Shown here: positions 61,076 through 64,000 of the stretch, piece after piece
Position numbering within the stretch: the first letter of the stretch is position 1
Layout: every line of letters begins with the position of its first letter
Assembly (NCBI RefSeq): GCF_001602525.1
Contig: NZ_LSYT01000003.1
Location: forward strand, 62,001-126,000
Reading direction: 5' to 3'
DNA: 64,000 nucleotides
Source: Flavobacterium chilense
GTDB taxonomy: Bacteria; Bacteroidota; Bacteroidia; Flavobacteriales; Flavobacteriaceae
Notes under the pieces: generated by a model
What the model saw: only the letters and a program-made list of their open reading frames with translations
Told to the model about the DNA's origin: nothing
Database searches by the model: none
Translations under genes and position numbers: made by a program

Positions 61076-63025
61076 ATGGGATATTCATTTGTTTATAATG
61101 CAGACACATCTGACGATGATAGAAAAGATGATGAACTTCGTTTTGAGTTTGGCATTTTTATAGACGGCACACTAAATAATAAAAAAAATACGGAGACCCG
61201 AAAAATAGTGCGCGGAGAAACAAACGAACATGTCATTATAGATCCGGAGTCAAGACATCACAAAGCTAATTTGCACAAGGAGGCTTTAGACTATGAGAAA
61301 ATTAAAGCCGGCAGAATACTGAAAAATGAAAAGCTCGAAAAACCGGAGGACTATACCAAATATATAAAAGGAGTATATAGAAATTTACTCGACAAGCAGG
61401 GTACAGACAACAGTTACAGCAACGATTATACCAATGTAGCGCGTTTATGGATGTGTTGTACCGAAGACTATAGAGTGTATGTAGAAGGTATGGGCACTAT
61501 AGACATGGAACAGGATGATGGCGATGGGTTTATGTTTGGCGCAGGTGTAACCGGCATACGCGGACGGGTGCGTGAAGCCTGTACAAGAGTGGTTGAAAGA
61601 ATTAAAGCAGAAACAGACAAACCAAAAAATGGTAAAAAAATAGTTAGTCAAATTACGCTCGATGTCTTTGGTTTTAGCCGTGGTGCGGCATCGGCACGCA
61701 ATTTTATGTACGAGGTGACCAAACCGGCTTATTCTCCCAATGTGATAGCGGTTCAGGATGGTTATGAGCCTACATATGGGTATTATGAAGGAACAAGAGC
61801 ACAAAAAAAATACAAAAAAGTACTGGCAGATACTGATGGTGTCTCAATAAACACCACCCTTCTGGTCGACGGTTTTATGCCGGAGTTTGGGCATTTAGGT
61901 TATTGCCTGCTGGAAAAAAAACTAATAACCCCAAAAGAATTAGAGCGGCTGGAAGTCGTGATACGGTTTGTAGGGGTATACGATACCGTTTCGTCTTATG
62001 ATGAATTGGGGTCTGCTCTGGGAGGTTATAATTTTGACAACGATGTTGCAGAGCTGCATTTAAACAGTACAAGATTTCAAAAAATGGTACATTTTACGGC
62101 AAAAGACGAGCATCGAACCAATTTTGCCCTTACAAGGATAAACCCCTCAGCTAAAGCCATCGAAAAAAACTTTCCGGGAGTGCATTGTGATATTGGCGGA
62201 GCTTATGAGCACGGGCCGGAGGTTGTAGATGAAATAGGAACAAGTTTAAAGGATAACCATTTTAAAAGAGCTGCATACAAGATCTTATTCGACCCTTTGG
62301 CAATATATACCAAATCTGGTTTAGAAGAACTAACAGAGGAATTAATTGATCAGCACTGGTATAATCGGGGAGAATTAGTAATAAACAAACAATATTTACC
62401 CTCTGTATATGATCCGGTTGGATTAACAATTTTAGACGCATTGTATTATGAAAAACTAACCGGTACAAAAAAATTGGTACGAAAAGATTACAGTTGGATT
62501 TTTGCCCATTTTATGGAGGAGTTTTACAAAACCATTGTTATGAAGCCAAATTTTAATTTAAAAACGGTTGAGAAATACCCCATTCCGGAAAACTCTTTTT
62601 TAGGAAGCGTAAAAAAGCATTTGCATGATTATGTTTTTGGAGAGGGAAAAGAATGGGAATTTAAGACGGATGCACAACTGGAGTATGAAAGTAAAGAAAG
62701 AGAAAAATTAGACAAAAAACTCAAAGCACTGGAAAATAATAAACAGGCCGACCCTGCTGTAAAAACAGTTCAGGATAACTTAAACCCAACATACTATAAG
62801 TCCAAAACAGATAAGATACTTCCAGGAGATAATACAAAACCAGAAAAAACAGAACCCTCCCAACTCAAAGAGGTTGTAATTTATGGTTATAGTGTTCAAA
62901 AAGCCTTACGAATATTAAGACATGATTATTGCCATTGGTCCTCGACCAGAGACTGGTTTGGTATGGAACCCAACGGAGGTTTTTTTTCTGCACCGGAAGA
63001 AGATAGAAAAAGAAAATTTCATTAA
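61076..63025 (+). CDS. Tle1-type phospholipase (DUF2235), putative type VI secretion effector
   Basis: 649 residues, no signal peptide. The alpha/beta hydrolase core (about 20-430) starts FGIFIDGTLNNKKN, has the nucleophile elbow GFSRGA with Ser201, GVYDTVSS with Asp303 and FPGVHCDIGGAYEHG with His370: a complete and well-spaced triad as in Tle1 lipases. Such enzymes are injected into rivals and break down phospholipids. The C-terminal 110 residues are hydrophilic and lysine/glutamate-rich, then EVVIYGYSVQ and a Trp/Cys-rich end, perhaps for loading on the secretion needle. Context: DUF2931 lipoprotein directly upstream, small unknown gene 18 bp downstream. No T6SS structural gene is in the window. 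Confidence 0.88.
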   Translation: MGYSFVYNADTSDDDRKDDELRFEFGIFIDGTLNNKKNTETRKIVRGETNEHVIIDPESRHHKANLHKEALDYEKIKAGRILKNEKLEKPEDYTKYIKGVYRNLLDKQGTDNSYSNDYTNVARLWMCCTEDYRVYVEGMGTIDMEQDDGDGFMFGAGVTGIRGRVREACTRVVERIKAETDKPKNGKKIVSQITLDVFGFSRGAASARNFMYEVTKPAYSPNVIAVQDGYEPTYGYYEGTRAQKKYKKVLADTDGVSINTTLLVDGFMPEFGHLGYCLLEKKLITPKELERLEVVIRFVGVYDTVSSYDELGSALGGYNFDNDVAELHLNSTRFQKMVHFTAKDEHRTNFALTRINPSAKAIEKNFPGVHCDIGGAYEHGPEVVDEIGTSLKDNHFKRAAYKILFDPLAIYTKSGLEELTEELIDQHWYNRGELVINKQYLPSVYDPVGLTILDALYYEKLTGTKKLVRKDYSWIFAHFMEEFYKTIVMKPNFNLKTVEKYPIPENSFLGSVKKHLHDYVFGEGKEWEFKTDAQLEYESKEREKLDKKLKALENNKQADPAVKTVQDNLNPTYYKSKTDKILPGDNTKPEKTEPSQLKEVVIYGYSVQKALRILRHDYCHWSSTRDWFGMEPNGGFFSAPEEDRKRKFH

Positions 63026-63043
63026 AAAAAATAAAGTTAAACA

Positions 63044-63580
63044 ATGAAAACTTCACACCCGGATTTTGCAATACAATTAAACGATTATTTACCCACACTT
63101 AATAAAATAGAACATTACTGTTTTGTTACCAGAACAACAAAATTTGAAAAAGCAAACAAAGATTGTGAAAATGAAGTAAAACGAAACGTTGCTATAATCT
63201 ATTTGGGTATAAAAGAAGGCTTTAGGGTATATCAAATCATAACCACCAAAATTAATTTAATGGCTAACGGTACATTTTTAGACACCGTTTTTTTAAAAAA
63301 AATAGCATTTCTGTTTGATTATATCGAAGCAGGTGTAAACGATAAAGGATTTATAAAAAAAATCTTTAATATAAATGATTTAAAATTGCGTATGCAGCAG
63401 ATAAAAAACGATTTAGAAACAGACAATCTGGGCAAAGCATTTATACAGGTTTTTGATAAAATGGCTGAATTGCTTCAGGATGAAAAAAAAGCCATCAGGC
63501 TCTTAGAATCTTACAGAATGTTTGGGCTGTATTTTAACGGGTTAAACCAGAGATTTCAAAAAACAGCATATAACCCATAA
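63044..63580 (+). CDS. Hypothetical helical protein of the effector cassette
   Basis: 178 residues, almost all helix, with no signal peptide or membrane helix. NVAIIYLGIKEGFRVYQIITTK and RLLESYRMFGLYFNGLNQRF are its more hydrophobic stretches. Not recognised. It is 18 bp downstream of the lipase and on the same transcript, so it may be a cytoplasmic chaperone, an adaptor that helps load the effector, or a second immunity protein. Confidence 0.75.
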   Translation: MKTSHPDFAIQLNDYLPTLNKIEHYCFVTRTTKFEKANKDCENEVKRNVAIIYLGIKEGFRVYQIITTKINLMANGTFLDTVFLKKIAFLFDYIEAGVNDKGFIKKIFNINDLKLRMQQIKNDLETDNLGKAFIQVFDKMAELLQDEKKAIRLLESYRMFGLYFNGLNQRFQKTAYNP

Positions 63581-63807
63581 TAAGAACAAAAAAGTTAAAC
63601 GATTTTGGTCATATTGACATTCAGAAAGAAATAACAATTGAGGAAAACGACCACGACTACACTTTTACTTTAAACAAAAAAAGTAAAGCAGAAATAGAAG
63701 AATACAAGGGTTGCTATAAAACAAAATTCAACCACTTGTTATGGGGAACGGTTGTTGTAAAAAACGAAAAAACAAAAATAGAATATAGTGTATCATGGGA
63801 AGGATAA
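63577..63807 (+). pseudogene. Open fragment without start codon
   Basis: From just after an in-frame stop (63571-63573) to the TAA at 63805-63807 one frame is open for about 75 codons (LNDFGHIDIQKEITIEENDH and HLLWGTVVVKNEKTKIEYSV in part) but has no ATG, GTG or TTG near its beginning. The composition looks like coding DNA. It is most simply the 3' end of a gene whose front part was lost; a frameshift is another possibility. Confidence 0.5.
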
Positions 63808-64000
63808 ATGACTGGCTTACTAATTTTTTAATGGGAGATGATGAAGGCAAATTTGTTGATATTACATCATTAAACAATCACGAGGTAACTGAGGAAAGTT
63901 TCAAAGCAGGAAAATCTCTACTTGAAGAAGCCCAAAAAATAAACCAAAAAGAACAGGATGCCAAAGATGGTTTAAAACTTGTTATTGACAGAGCTAAGCT
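63795..64000 (+). CDS. Start of a hypothetical protein (3' truncated by window)
   Basis: ATG at 63795 and open to the window end (68 codons). It begins MGRINDWLTNFLMGDDEGKF and continues with hydrophilic helices (ESFKAGKSLLEEAQKINQKE). No signal peptide and not recognised. It overlaps the end of the preceding fragment by 13 bp. Its place in the cassette suggests another effector or an associated protein. Confidence 0.6.
   Translation, partial: MGRINDWLTNFLMGDDEGKFVDITSLNNHEVTEESFKAGKSLLEEAQKINQKEQDAKDGLKLVIDRAK

Overview
This is about 64 kb of AT-rich DNA from a member of the Bacteroidota, almost certainly a Flavobacterium or close relative. The signs are a SusC/SusD polysaccharide-utilisation locus, promoters of the form TTG-N17-23-TAnnTTTG, no Shine-Dalgarno sequences, many short lipoprotein signals, and intergenic palindromes and short tandem repeats typical of the genus. 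I see no tRNA or rRNA gene, no CRISPR array, no transposase and no integrase.

Layout. 1-997: the 3' part of a fatty-acid-hydroxylase/sterol-desaturase-type membrane enzyme. 1104-12985: a glycan-utilisation locus, with a SusR-like membrane regulator on the minus strand facing away from two small exported proteins, SusC, SusD, a GH71/99-like lipoprotein and a GH97 enzyme. 13170-21526: single genes and regulators (outer-membrane barrel, MarR plus MATE pump, an orphan membrane protein, DUF6526, a hypoxanthine/uracil-DNA glycosylase, AraC, MarR-GNAT fusion). 21632-28633: a minus-strand operon for retrograde or anterograde lipid transport (MlaE, MlaF, MlaD-like MCE protein, AsmA-like protein) that also carries a low-affinity iron permease family protein and a DAO-type oxidoreductase. 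28888-30689: TetR plus FabF, with a clear operator in the promoter. 30894-34227: a glycosyltransferase/toroid fusion overlapping a GH130 enzyme. 34493-39422: small stress- or envelope-type genes (DUF1328, DUF1440-like, DinB, VOC, DoxX, GNAT, Crp/Fnr, lipoprotein) around a repeat-rich patch at 36.9-37.4 kb.

39772-46740 is a multidrug RND efflux operon (TetR, adaptor, AcrB-type pump, an unlisted 38-residue membrane microprotein, outer-membrane factor). Four copies of an operator-like palindrome lie between the TetR gene and the adaptor, and a fifth at the TetR promoter. 47124-51550 holds a hydrolase/GNAT pair, a membrane protein with a decayed gene in front of it, a cupin/DoxX pair and an AraC regulator. 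51774-59450 is a heavy-metal RND efflux operon read as response regulator, histidine kinase, outer-membrane factor, adaptor, pump.

59970-64000 is an accessory segment on the plus strand: a DUF2931 lipoprotein 2 bp ahead of a Tle1-type (DUF2235) lipase, then a small unknown protein, an ATG-less fragment and the start of another gene running off the window. This looks like a type VI effector/immunity cassette, although no secretion-machine gene is in view. The items I would look at first are this cassette, the RND operator array with the microprotein, the GT/toroid-GH130 pair, the MCE-AsmA operon and a candidate structured RNA present in two copies.
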